From assembly GCA_013423385.1 (NCBI GenBank), contig BLZA01000002.1, positions 124,001-188,000 of the forward strand: 64,000 nucleotides of DNA. Reading direction: 5' to 3'. This DNA is from Naganishia liquefaciens. Its lineage: Eukaryota; Basidiomycota; Tremellomycetes; Filobasidiales; Filobasidiaceae. Below the pieces are notes generated by a model. It ran no database searches, was not told where the DNA came from, and saw only the letters and a list, made by a program, of their open reading frames with translations. Positions 11,516-23,022 of the stretch are shown piece after piece (the first letter of the stretch is position 1; each line of letters begins with the position of its first letter). A program made the translations under genes and the position numbers.

Positions 11516-13736
11516 ATGGTGCTTCTCAACCGCGACAACGGATTCTTGGGCAACGCCTTTGAGACGCGACAAGACGTCGTTGCCGGTTTGAAGGGCCTCC
11601 TCGACCCCTTGGCACCGCATACCTCGCCCGGCGGTGCCCTGATCACTCTCGGCTCTTCAGGAACACATTACGACCTCCGAGCATGCCAACTCGAGGCATT
11701 CGCTCGTCCTCTGTGGGGTCTCGTGAGCTTGCTGGCTGGAGGCGATGAGTATGAACGCACCGAGACGTGGATGCGGGGCCTGGCGAGCGGGACAGACCCG
11801 GAGAGTGATGAGTATTGGGGTGCCAGTAAGGGCAAGGATCAGCGTATGGTGGAAACCAGTCCGATTGGATTTGCGTTGGTGATGGCGCACGAGCAGCTGT
11901 TTGATGTGAGTCGCTTTCAGGGTTTGTAGCCAGTCGTTTTGATGCCTCGGATAGCCTCTTGATGACAAGTCAAAGAAGAATGTCGCCGCCTGGCTCGGAG
12001 CGATCAACGACAAGCCAATGCCGGATAGTGCGTACCCGCTCTTATTGATGGATTGCGCCTAACATACCTCCCCAGCCAACTGGCTTTGGTTCCGTGTCTT
12101 TGCCAACCTGGCCCTGTCCAAAATCTCGCCCGACGAGCACTACAACCCTGCCCGAATGAAGGCCGACCTCGACCACCTCGATACCTTCCAGCTCCGAGGT
12201 GAGGAATCCGGTTGGAGCCGAGATGGACCGGAGGGTGTCTTGCAGCTCGACTATTACTCGGGAAGCTTTGCCATTCAGTTCGCACAGCTGGCGTACAGCA
12301 AGTTGATGCAAAAGGAAGATCCTGAGCGGTGCGAGAATTACCGGAAGCGGGCTTTGCGATTTGCGTTGGATTTGCTGTATTACTTTGATCAAGAAGGTGA
12401 GTCGACAACGCAAGACGTGGAAAACTCGTGCTAAGTATCCGGCAGGACGATGCATTCCCTTTGGCCGCTCAATGATTTACCGATTTGCCGTCGTCTCAAC
12501 GTTTTCCATCCTTCCCTTTGCATTCGACGACTTGCCGGAGGACTATCCTCTCAAGTGGGGCCATATCAAGGGTCTTGTCTTGCGTCATTTGAGATGGTGG
12601 GGCACTCAGGAAGATATCTTCAAGAGCGACGGGACGCTCAATATTGGGTACTGCTATGAAAACATGACGATGACGGAGAACTATAACGGTTTCGGTGGGT
12701 GCCGTCAGCTTTTGTGCAAGGCTGTGCTGACACCTTTATAGGCTCCCCCTACTGGTGCTGCAAAGCCTTTGCCTGTCTCGCCGTCCCCTCGAGCCATCCT
12801 TTCTGGCAATCCCCCGAACTCGCATGGCCTACAGATGCCTTTCCGCCAATCACCTCCATCCTGGACCCATTGCACATCATGGTTCGCCTTCCACCGGCTT
12901 CCCCGGCGCTTGCTACGCACACATACCTACTTTCCTCGGGTCAAGCATGCCACTACGCGCTCAAGGCCGCGGAATCCAAATACGGCCGCTATGCGTATTC
13001 GTCGGCCTTTGGTTTCTCGTGTCCGACGGGTGCATTTGGGCTCGAACAGATGGCAGCGGATTCCATGCTGGCGCTGTGTGATGATCCGGAAGAGGAAGGG
13101 TTTGGCCAGGGTGAGCGATGGCGCGTGAGGCGGATCGCCGAGGGCGCCGAGTTGGTCAAGTATGGACAAGGCCATGAACAGGTCTACCTGCATTCCGTGT
13201 GGAGACCATGGAAGGATTCCGTCGCTGTGGAGACGTGGCTCTTCCCGCCGATGAGCGCCGCGCCTGATTGGTACCTGCGCGTCCACAAGATCACGACCGA
13301 CCGAGCGTTACGGTCCTCTGAGGGCGGATGGCCATGCTACGGCCAAGGCCCGGACGGACGGGCGCTCGTTCAGGTGTTTAGCGGAGAAAGGGGCCAGGGC
13401 GGACTAGAAGAGGTTGGAACCGTGCGCGCGATCACGAGCAAGGGGATCGTCGGCCTGCGGGATCTGTCGACGGGTCCGCAACGACGACAGGGCAAACTCG
13501 TGCAATCGGATGCCAACTCCAATCTGATATTTTCGCGGTCCGTCTTGCCCTCGTTGTTGGGCAGTCACGCGGCCGGCGGAGAGGAATGGCTCGTGACGGC
13601 CGTATATGGGCAGCCGGCAAAGGTGGGAGAGTCCGTGGTGGATGAGGCGTGGAAGGCCGAGTGGGAGAAGCAGCCGGTGTTGCCGCGGCCGCTCGAGAAG
13701 GTCTTGCCCGAAGAGGTCAAGCAGTGGTTCAGCTAG
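11516..13736 (+). CDS. DUF2264 family protein
   Basis: Exons 11516-11905, 11970-12027, 12076-12396, 12446-12694 and 12742-13736 give about 670 residues. The N-terminal part shows the DUF2264 signature: TRQDVV, then [14 protein letters not shown], then GTHYD, then FARPLWGL and LLAGG. Later [10 protein letters not shown] and SPYWCCKAF also fit. The family is widespread in bacteria and fungi, is predicted to form an alpha/alpha barrel like some polysaccharide-active enzymes, and has no settled function. There is no signal peptide with the chosen start. An upstream in-frame ATG at 11321 would add 65 residues. I chose 11516 because it falls just before the conserved start of the domain. Family assignment is firm; start is uncertain and function unknown. 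Confidence 0.85.
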
Positions 13737-13806
13737 ATTGTATCATATACAAACATGTCCCAATTGGCATAGATATTCTCCCTTTGCTTTGCTGCCAGCC
13801 CGTTGC

Positions 13807-14485
13807 CTAATCATCATCATCCCCCTTGTATCCCGCCGCGCCATTCATATCCGCCTCCTTTTCCCGCCTCGTCCAATCCAACCAACTGCCCTCGTAGTTT
13901 CTCACATTCTTGTACCCGGCTTCGTCTGCAAGCTGGCACGCCGTCGCACTGCGCTTGCCCGAGCGACAGAAAAAGACCATCTTTTGCTCCGGCAGGGGCT
14001 TGGCGAATGCGTGTTCCTTTTGGAAAGTGCCGGCATTGTAGGTTGGGGAGAGGTGGGACTTGAGAACGCTCAGTGGGAGGGAAACGGCGGAAGGGATGGA
14101 TCCGAGGGCTACTTCGTCATTCTCTCGGACGTCTGTGAAGGGGGCGTCAGCTCGGAGATTGATACTATTTCGTGACCGACATACCGACAATGAGAATGTC
14201 CTACGAGATCGTAAGGTCAGCACGGTCCATTGATACGCAACGTACCAAGCAACTCACGTCCGTCGGCTGCTCCGTCAGCGGCTTCAACTCTTCATACGAA
14301 ACAATTGGCGGACCCCACGACTTTGTCGTTTTGAATCTCGCACCGACAAAGACCTGCGCCGCAGACGGGACACGGGCGGTTCGCGCTGGCGTCGGCGCAG
14401 CAACGGAGAAGACGCACGGCGCGATGGTCGTGCGGAGCGGGGTGGCAGCCCTGAGGATGTTGCGGAGCGGGAGTGTTCGGTTCAT
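13807..14485 (-). CDS. Mitochondrial rhodanese-like sulfurtransferase
   Basis: Three exons (14485-14258, 14200-14185, 14132-13807) encode 189 residues; the middle exon is only 16 nt. The N-terminus (MNRTLPLRNILRAATPLRTT) is Arg/Ala-rich and free of acidic residues, as in mitochondrial targeting peptides. The single rhodanese domain shows DILIVDVRENDE spanning the splices, GSIPSAVSLPL, and the catalytic-loop motif FFCRSGKRSATACQLA with the active-site cysteine followed by RSGKRS. The C-terminus has NYEGSWLDW. Proteins of this form move sulfane sulfur to acceptors such as thiols or cyanide; the exact acceptor is not predictable. The 3' end faces the 3' end of the DUF2264 gene, 70 bases away. 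Confidence 0.88.
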
Positions 14486-14725
14486 GGTGGTGAATTGGAT
14501 TGAGTGGCTTGAATGAGCCGAATGTGGCGATGGATGATGCTTGATCATGCGGGATATATCCCTACCTGGAGGCCGGGATGACGTGCGATGCGACCCCCCA
14601 AGACGCGCAGAACAGAGAAAGCGCACTTCCAAGCGCGCCGACCTCTCCGGTCCTCAACTCGACTTGAGTATTCCACTCGTCCAGGTCGACTGCTCTACAC
14701 CCTTCCACGCAAAAGCACACACACC

Positions 14726-15281
14726 ATGTCCCTCATCGCAAACGTACTCGGCTTCAGCGCATTCGGATTCGCAACAAGATGCTTCCAACTCGGCCTGCAA
14801 AAGCGTTTCATGTTTGAAGGTGAGCTTTCTCCAGACGGCGCGATCGGATATCAGGAAGTGTAGGGCTGACTCCCGAATAGCACCGCAGACGCATTTGATG
14901 ACCATGGCGGGCTTTGGAGCGGCTGGATGGGGGGTGTATGAGTTGGAGCAACGACAGTGGGTAGTCTCAGTGTTTTCATTTCGAGCGGGAGGTGCTGGCG
15001 GCAGAGGAGGTTGCGAAGACCAAGTTTCCTGGCGATTGCGCGAAGCACTGCGCATATTTCACTCGTTCGACACACGCTTTCCTCTTTCACGATGGCTTCA
15101 CCCAACCAAACTCCTCGCCCCGACATCCTATGCCATCAATCCTACTTATGACTAATCTCCCGCCATCCTTTCCCACAGAAAAGTCCTCATCGACGCAAAG
15201 AAGCAAATCCTCCTCGCCAACCGGGAAAAGGAAAACGCAGAATACGAAGCCAAGCGGGCGAGCGGTGGAGAGGAACACTAG
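14726..15281 (+). CDS. Small conserved-looking membrane protein, 90 aa
   Basis: Exons 14726-14819, 14881-14956 and 15179-15281 join to 90 residues. The N-terminus is hydrophobic (MSLIANVLGFSAFGF), a second hydrophobic stretch (MAGFGAAGWGVYEL) follows, and the tail is a charged helix rich in K/E (KVLIDAKKQILLANREKE). This layout of two short membrane segments and a charged C-terminal helix is typical of small inner-mitochondrial-membrane subunits, but I cannot name the family. The second intron is about 222 nt, long for this genome, and could hide a further exon. It is divergent from the rhodanese gene with about 240 bases between start codons. Confidence 0.65.
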
Positions 15282-17805
15282 GTGTCTGGGCCCAGAGAGA
15301 GTGTATGGACGACAGTGTAGGATATGGCAATGGGATGCTCGCGGGAATACAGGGAACCTTTCCGGAGATGCGGTGTTCGGTTCGAGCCCTCGGGAAGGTG
15401 CACGGAGCTCGCATGCAAACCCACGTGCGTACGTGAGAGATTAATGGATGGTGCCGGAGCAGAAAGCCGCCTGCCTGGATTCAACTGCTCGACCAACGGG
15501 ACCGACGAAATCTTATACCTCGGCAATCTCGCACCCTACCGCGATGCCGATGCCTTCCTTCACGCTCGCATCCCATCATCGTATCCGTGCGCGACCTGCT
15601 CGAATTTGTCGATTCATGGATTCCAGACTCAAATATCGCCAACCCCACACGCATTCGTTCCCTTGTAGAGATCGCACAATCTGTGATTTTCCCCGTGATC
15701 GCTATTCGCTTCACCTTTTCATGCTACATGGCGTAAACAACCTTTCCTCCCGCTCCAACATCTATCACCTCGTTGACCAAGATTTTTCATTGTATTCCTT
15801 GAATCGCTTGCTCCCTGCACTTTGGGTACATGGCGCCGATATCCCTCCCGGAATGTGAGCGGGCCCCTTCACTTTGTCGATATGGCACCAAGTGGATGAG
15901 CTTTTTCGCCCATCAAGGCGGTCCTTGAACGCTGGCATACCACTCAGCTGACCGTTTGCTTACCCATGGAAAGTACTGTCTCGGCCGACTTTTCGCTGAC
16001 GAGTGTCTGGACTCGTCGTCATTTTCTCGCCGTAAGGATTGAGAGGACTGCATACACAGCAAAGGACCCTACAGCTACAAGGCCGAGAATCGGGATCTTC
16101 CGCAGGTTCACGAGGCTTGCCTACATTCCAAACGTCCGGGACGCGAGATGATATAACGAAATGCGCCAACGAGCGCAGAAAGAAATTGCTTCCAAACACT
16201 GATAGACCTGCACTCCCAACAGCGGATTCCATGAGGGGCATGCGGTCGAGCGGTGCAGCGCCCTTGACTCCGCCTTGAGGTAATTCAGTCGCAGAAAGTA
16301 TCTGCCATCGATTTTTGTTCAAGGGTCCTGCATGCTTTGATGAACGGTCCGACAGATGCAAGGTCACAGTTGCGAGCATACCGTTGCTTCCTTTTCTGAG
16401 GGATTTTCGAGCCTTGTCTTTCAGCGCTTCTGTCTGAGCTTTCCTGAAAGGCTTTTACGAGCGATGCACAGCGCGCCGAGGCGCCAGGTATTAGGATATC
16501 GATTCTTGACGCAAGCTCGGTTTTGTGATATTACATGTTTCGAAGGGTATACAGATGGAGCCTGATAGTCGCCTGGAATTGCAGCACTTCTCCAATCACG
16601 ACGGAATTTGTGTCGACATTCTCAATTCCACGTAAATGAGCGCCATTTCGATTTTGCATCGTAAATCTGTAACAAACATCGCCATTTCGGAAACTTGCGT
16701 GCATAGCACTCTGCGAAATGAAGAGCCCTGATACTTGACTGTTATCGCCTACGGAACCGTAGATCCAGGCGCTCTCATTAAGAAAAGCAACGAAAAGGTG
16801 GCATCGCGTTGCTAGACACCTTGAGTCGCGATCCTCAGGCCTACTACATGTTCGTTCCCCCCGCTCCTATCCTTGAGCTTTCTCCCAGGCAGGAGGCCAG
16901 GAAATACATAGCCATGTGAGGCGCATGTGAGTAGTCACTCAAAATACAAAGATGAAGTATATCAAAAGCCGGCTATGCGACCGATGTCAGAGTTGTGATC
17001 CGAGGGGCTGCCGGGGAAGGCATTCCACGATCGGCCACGAGAACCTCTTTTGAGTGGCACATACTCAGCCGAAAGAAGTGCTTGGGAGTCGGAGTCGGAG
17101 TGCACGTGAATGACTGGACAGGTGCCAGAGGTACCATCGGGTGGGAGATCTGCCTTTACGGATGCAAGCGCAAGATCCTTTACGCTCCATGCCTTGAATC
17201 TGGAACAGACCGGTAAATAGAGACTGAAAGGTCGCCGTCCTTCAGTCTTGTCGGAACGAGATTCTTCTTGTCTATCTGCCTCACCTAGCAATAGTGTGTC
17301 GAGACGATATAGGGTGATGCTGGCTCATCAGGAATCCGAGGACAATCGTTTCTCGGATCCTTGATCTGCAATATAAGTCTTTGACAAGCAGGGAATGACG
17401 CAGCAATACGACTGATGAGCTGACGAGCTGACGAGCCGACGAGCGTGTTATTTTCCCTCACAGTCCTGTTTGCCCTTGGCCGCTCACTTTACGGTGCTCA
17501 TCGACAGTCAAGACATCCGGCCATCGCCAGTCCCTGCTGTGTGCCTACGATGCTGACTCCGAGTCTCCGATGGACGTCCCTGCGCATTCTTGCATGAAGC
17601 GGTGTGGTCCCCGACAAATCAAGTATATGAGGGGTTGCTTGCGCACGACTGCATCCGCAACCCGCAATCGCACTCAGTCTTGTCCTTTTATGCTTTACAT
17701 GGCTTGTACATTGCGCAGATCTATGAACTGAAAACAAGCTGCAGGGCTATATACTTGGCCATCCAGGCCGAAACACTGATCATCCGTTACGCGCCTTCCT
17801 GGACT
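15282..17805. other. Large gene-poor interval
   Basis: About 2.5 kb without a gene I can support. Open frames up to 139 codons occur but lack family resemblance or consistent splicing. One possible terminal exon with a membrane segment is noted separately (16019-16120, minus). A GTTCGAG at about 15378 resembles a tRNA B box but no cloverleaf can be folded around it. A short GACGAGCT-like direct repeat occurs at about 17405-17445. The left part should contain the 3' end of the small protein gene and the right part the 3' end of ssn6. Confidence 0.4.
16019..16120 (-). other. Possible terminal exon encoding a C-terminal membrane anchor
   Basis: On the minus strand, an AG (TGTAG) at 16121-16125 is followed by a 33-codon frame ending in TGA. 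Its peptide, beginning ASLVNLRKIPILGLVAVGSF and ending in TARK, has a single hydrophobic span flanked by basic residues, like a tail anchor. No upstream exon could be joined with confidence, so this may be chance. Confidence 0.2.
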
Positions 17806-20800
17806 TTACGAGGTGGTGTCCATTGCCTCGGCCTCCTTTTCGGCCGATACTGGTTCAGCTGGAGTTTCGTCCAGCTTCAGCTTTGCGTCCGCCGCAAGTT
17901 TCGACGCCTTGTCGTCGGTCGCTGCCGCTTCTTTCTTAATCTCAGTCTCCTCAACAGGATTTCCTACAGCCGATAAAACAGGTGACGCGTTCCCGGTGGA
18001 CATCGTTGGCGCCGGAGTTGCGGTTGTCGGCAAAGGGGATGTCTGCTTTTTGGCAACGTCTGGAGACTGCTTCTTCGCAACGTCCGTGACTTGAGCAGGA
18101 GCGGGGGCGTCCGACCGTTCCGCTGGTTCCTGCACCGTGATTGCGGCGTCCTTAGGAGGCGTGGCGCTTTGAACCACATCTGGAGTCTTGGCAACGCCGC
18201 TAATGTCCTCTCGAGTTTCTTGTATTATCGCCCGATTGGCTTCCGGTGAGATGGCTGAAGGTCGGCTGGATGTCTCGATGTCTTCATCCTTGACGCGCTG
18301 TGACGGCGAGATCAGTTCATTGGCTGTCAAGTGTGACGTTCCTGTAGGCGTAACCCTGATTGGGTTTAATACTTCGATCGTTGTCGTCACGGCTCGAGGC
18401 GGAACCGATATCGATTTAGGAGCTGGACGCGCGGGCGAGATATCGGGGTTTGTCGATGAAGCAGGATCCCTCAACGGCGACTCGTATCGCGCCTTCTTTT
18501 CGCGAGTTTCAGTATCCTCCCTAGACGGGGATGACGCCGTTGGCCGCTTCAAGGTCGATGAAGTGCTGCCGCTGCTGCTGCTGTTGTTGTTGTTGTTGCT
18601 GACCGGAGCACTAGGTTGGGGATCCGTGCGAGGGATAACAGGCGACCGAGCCGGCAGCGGCACGACTGGTGTATAGGTGCTTTCCTTGCCTTGGCCTGAC
18701 CCACGATAACCAGCAAGACCCATGAGAGCGTCAGCTGCACCTTCGTCGTAGTCTGTGAGGGGGATGTCAGCGAGAACCGGGGCGTTATTGATTCGACTGA
18801 CCTTCGTCAATGGCCCGCGACCTCGGTGGACTGATGGGCTTGGCCGGCACCGCCTTGGCAGCCTCCGCCTCCGCTTGCCTAGCTAGTTCAGCTTCACGTC
18901 CGTGCTGCTTCTCGGCCGCTGTGGCCTTGACGCTCTTTTTCTTGCGTCGAGACGAGCCAGGTCGGCTGTGGCTAGACATGGGACGGACCGGAGACGCGGC
19001 CCGGCTTGGCCTTTTCGCGTCTTCAGTTACGCGAGTGTAGCTTCCTGCAGTCGAAGATGACGGCTTGTCCTCCTCTGATCGAACACGGGTCTGTTCCGAC
19101 ATTTCCCCGCGCCTTCGCTCACCCATACGCGTGCGGTCCGCTTCATAGCCGCTTTCACTATACCGGCCAGTACTGGTGCCACGCGTGCGGTCTCCAAGGT
19201 CTCTGGCCGACAATCTATCGCTTGATTGATGTTGAGCAGCTGGTGCATGACGGCCGTCTACACCCGTCGACTCGTGTCGACCGTAGTTGTAACCGGGACT
19301 GCGCCTGATCGATCGAGGTGAAGTTTCCAGTCGCGAGTCTAGGTGGGATCGAGCAGCGTACGACGCGTTGGCCCGCGAGGCAGTCGGAGAAACTCGCGGT
19401 GATGGGTTGTAGTTGCTGATAGTTCTTTCTGATCGTTCCCTGCTCCACTCCTCATGTCGACCGACACCCGAACTGCTGCCAGGTTGATATGAAGGTTCAC
19501 GTCGGCCGTGAGGATGCGCACCTGCGGGTGTTCTCTCGGCCGGATGTCGCTCCTCGTCCTCGCCTGCGATGGATCGCCCAGATAGGCTTGGAGCAGGACG
19601 ACCAGGAGCGATGGATCGGTCCCGTGAGTCCATCTCCATGGGCGCGAACGTTGGTGGCGGTCGAGACGGAGCGCCCCGAACATCAGAGGTCATTTGCAGC
19701 GGCGGTGGTCCACCGCCATTGCGGAATGCACTCTCACTCGTTGGCGGTGCCACTTGACTAGCCATAGGTGGAGCGGCAAGGTCTCGGCCATTGACAACCG
19801 GCTGGGATTCCTCGGCCGATGGGATAGGCACGCCGCCTTCGAACGGTGCGGGAGCGTTCCCGTTACTAGCCTGTGCGCCGGGGAATGCACGATTCGCCAC
19901 TGTCTGGGCATAAGCTGTGGGGTGCACATCCTGAGGCGGCGGCGGGTCCGTGAGCGTGACACCATCTCGTTCGGCGTTTCTGAGCATGGTAAGTCGGGTC
20001 TTGATGAGACTGTTTGTCGGGTCAAGGTCGTGCGCGCGGGCATACGCATCAATGGCATCGTTGACCTGATTGTTGCACGACTCGTACAGGCTACCCAGGT
20101 TGAACCATACTTCTGAAATGAAGGGGTTGAGCCGAATCGCGCGGGAGTATGCGTCCAAAGCGTCCCGGTACTGATTGATCTGGTAATACAGCACTCCAAT
20201 AGAGCACCAGAAGGTTGGGTTTTTGCCATCTCGGTACACGGCCTGTTGATAGGCTTCGTATGCCTTGTTGTACTTTTGACCCTCCATGAATGCGCGTCCG
20301 AGCAAGTACCAGCTCTTTGCATCGGCAGGATCCGCTTCCAAGCTCTTGGTGAGGTACGAAATTGCAGTGTCCTGATTGGAAAAGGCAGCACTCGGCTGGT
20401 GATAAAGCCAACCAAGCTGCTGCAGGACTTTGGCGTGGTTGAGATTGTCCTTTAGTACACGCTCGTAAGCGTCCTTGGCAGCGTTGAACTGCAGGTGGTC
20501 ATCAGCAGGGGGATATAGGTAGCCAAGACACGACTTACGTCTTTCTGTTGCTCGTGTACGTGTCCGACTTGGAACCAGATATCGACCTCGGTCAACGGTT
20601 TGGGTGGATTATTCAAGATGTAGCGGAAACACTGCAAAGAGTGAGCGTTGTCGTCGAAAGCGCGAGCATTCCACTCACCTCGAGACTGGCTTTGAACTTT
20701 TGCTGCGTCTTGTATATAATGCCGAGCCTAAAGTATACCTCGTTTGCCTTGTCAAAGTCTACAAAGGATTTAGTACAAGCCGAGAAAGCAAGATCGGGTG

Positions 20801-22785
20801 GCCTACTCGGTTCCATCCGAAGCACGCTTGAGAAGGCTTCCTCGGCGTGCTCGAGCGATCCGTATCGATCGTACAGAATGCCGATCCCGTACCACAGTTT
20901 GGGATCCTAAACCGAATTGTGAGCATACCATAGTCCGAGCGACAGATATCATACCTTGGGATTTGGTAATCGGTAGAGCGCCTGTTGATATGCAGTATAC
21001 GCCTTTTGCAGGTCGTCCATCATCAGGTAACAATGACCCAGAGAAGCCCAAACTTCGCCGTTCTCCTGCGAAATGTTGAGTACCCGCTGGTAGTAATCGA
21101 CAGCCTAGAGAGCGGAATCAGCGATGGACCAGAAAGTAAGCGAGTCTTGACACACCTTGTGAAAGTCCTCTTTGGCTCGAGCTATCCCAGCCACTTGCGT
21201 CAAGGCACTGACACTCATGGGGTTATGCCTCAGGGCATTCTCATACGCCGAATTGGCACGATCTGCGTCGTTGAGCTGCTCGGAAACGGCACCTGCGGGA
21301 AAGCGTGAGCTCCGTCGGGGGAATATGAGGAGAAGACATACCGATCAGTAGCCAGGTCTGTTCATTTGCTTGAGCCAGCGCTTGCAAAGGAGCTTCCGTC
21401 CCCTTGACGATGGCTGCCTGTATGGCGTGGACGCTAGGCACTGGCGGAACGGATTGACCAGAAGGCGCGACGCCATTCGCGAGGCCTGGCGGAGGCAAAG
21501 GCGGTCCTCCTGCTACAGAACGTGGCGATGCAGCATTGAATGCCGGTGTCACACGGCCGTTCGGTGCGGGACCCGAAGTACCGGCGGGCGCTCCCGTACG
21601 AAGAGTGTGGTGTTGATGGCTAGAATGAATCGGAGTCGAGTGAGCAGTGGAGACCCCCGCATTTCCAGGTGCTGGTGTAGTGGCTCCGCCGACCCTGGAT
21701 CCAGCACCGAGGGAAGGCGCGTGAGATCCAGCTCTTGCAGCGGCCGACGCTGCATTGGGGATCAACGGTGTTCCCGTGGCCATTGCAGCCGCTCGTTCAG
21801 TCTCCCGCGCCACGGCATCCCGATCCCTTTCCCTCTCCCGGAGCAACCGCGTCTCCTGCTGTTGCTGCTGAAGATGCATGTTTCTCTCTCTTTCACGCTC
21901 GCGTTCAAATCGATCACGCTCTCGTCCACGTGAACGATGTTCCGCTGCAGCATATTCCCGCTCGCGTCGGTCTCTCTCCCTCTCGCGCTCTCGCAACGGA
22001 TCAACAAGCGCTCCTGGTGGTGGCGGCATGGCTCCCGAGGGAGCATTTCCCGGTGCAGAAGGGTAAAGTTGGCTTGCCGGGTTCTGCGATGGGTGCATCG
22101 CATGGGGCAACCCATACGGATGAGCTGGATCTGTCGGCGGCGGTCGAGAAGATGCGGGCAAGGCGGATCCCGATCGTCCCACAGGTGGAGCCGAAGCGGC
22201 TGATGGCGGAAACATTCCTGCACCACCTGGATGGCCGTGAATGCCAACGGGCGGAGGATGCATTCCTCCCGACAAGAGAGGCGGACCACCTGGCAGCGAC
22301 GGTGGCGCTGGAAGCCCATGAGCCGGTGCCATGGATCCGTTGTATGGCGGACCGGTTCGTCCAGATTCGACGCCCCGCAGCGAATCCCTTCGCAGTACGC
22401 CATCACGCTCCCTTTCCCGTTCAAGCATTATATCCCGTTCCCGTTCCCGATCCCGTTCGAGCTCGGACATGATCCGCATCTCCCTCTCCCTGTCACGCGG
22501 ATCACGTTCCCTCTCCCTGTCCAACCGCAGCGATCCTGGTCCCGGTCCAGATGCAGCATGCTGTGCCGCAAAGTAGTCGCGCTCTCGTTCGACTTGCCTC
22601 GCGTGATGGGCAAGGTGGTCACGCTCATGATGGTGCAGTGCGTCCCGTTCGTCGCGACGTTCACGCTCGTATTCGCCCATCATCGGCGGCGCCCTGCGCA
22701 TATCTCGATCACGCGAGTACTCCATCTCCCGCTGTTGCTGTTGCTGCTGTTGTTGCTGCTGCTGCTGTTGTTGTTGTTGTTGTTG

Positions 22786-22816
<31 letters not shown>

Positions 22817-23022
22817 TGATGATGGTGATCTCGATACTCGCGTTCGCGTAATTCACTGCGATGTCTGTCCCTGTCGCGCATCTCCCGTTCGCGATAGATC
22901 TCCCTTTCGCGCTCTTGCATCCTCGCATCTGCGCCGTTGCGCGGCTCGCCTCTGCCCTCGCGCTCAAAGTATCCGCCTCCCGTTGGGTAGAGCATTCCCG
23001 GTGGAGGTGGTGGATGATTCAT
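17806..23022 (-). CDS. ssn6: TPR general corepressor Ssn6/Cyc8
   Basis: Eight exons (23022-21342, 21292-21156, 21104-20955, 20906-20807, 20758-20679, 20631-20539, 20488-18802, 18752-17806) give 1624 residues in phase. The first ~500 residues are Pro/Gly-rich with a pure Q tract of about 29 and long R/E/D repeats. About ten tetratricopeptide repeats follow, e.g. QTWLLIGAVSEQLND, ENGEVWASLGHCYLM, DPKLWYGIGILYDRYG, ANEVYFRLGIIYKTQQKF, EVDIWFQVGHVHEQQ, AKSWYLLGRAFMEGQKYNKA and SEVWFNLGSLYESCNN. This order matches Cyc8/Ssn6, partner of Tup1 in gene repression. The remaining ~700 residues are Ser/Pro/Ala-rich with basic patches and no domain I recognise. A similar R/D-rich composition occurs in the Set9-GW protein. 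Confidence 0.95.
22732..22818 (-). repeat. CAG/CAA tract encoding about 29 glutamines in Ssn6
   Basis: On the plus strand, alternating CTG and TTG triplets run without interruption; on the coding strand they read as Gln after HHH. Mixed CAG/CAA codons suggest an old and stable tract. A smaller Asn/Ser tract lies at about 18570-18600 in the same gene. Confidence 0.9.

Noticed and set aside
15370-15400. GTTCGAG sequence resembling a tRNA T-loop
   Set aside because: No pairing T stem, acceptor stem or box A at the right distance.
17405-17445. Short GAC-GAGCT direct repeats
   Set aside because: Only three imperfect 8-mers; not distinguishable from chance low complexity.
22231-22851. 206-codon plus-strand frame ending in a poly-Leu/Val tract
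   Set aside because: It is antisense to the ssn6 first exon; the hydrophobic tract is the reverse complement of the Gln repeat.
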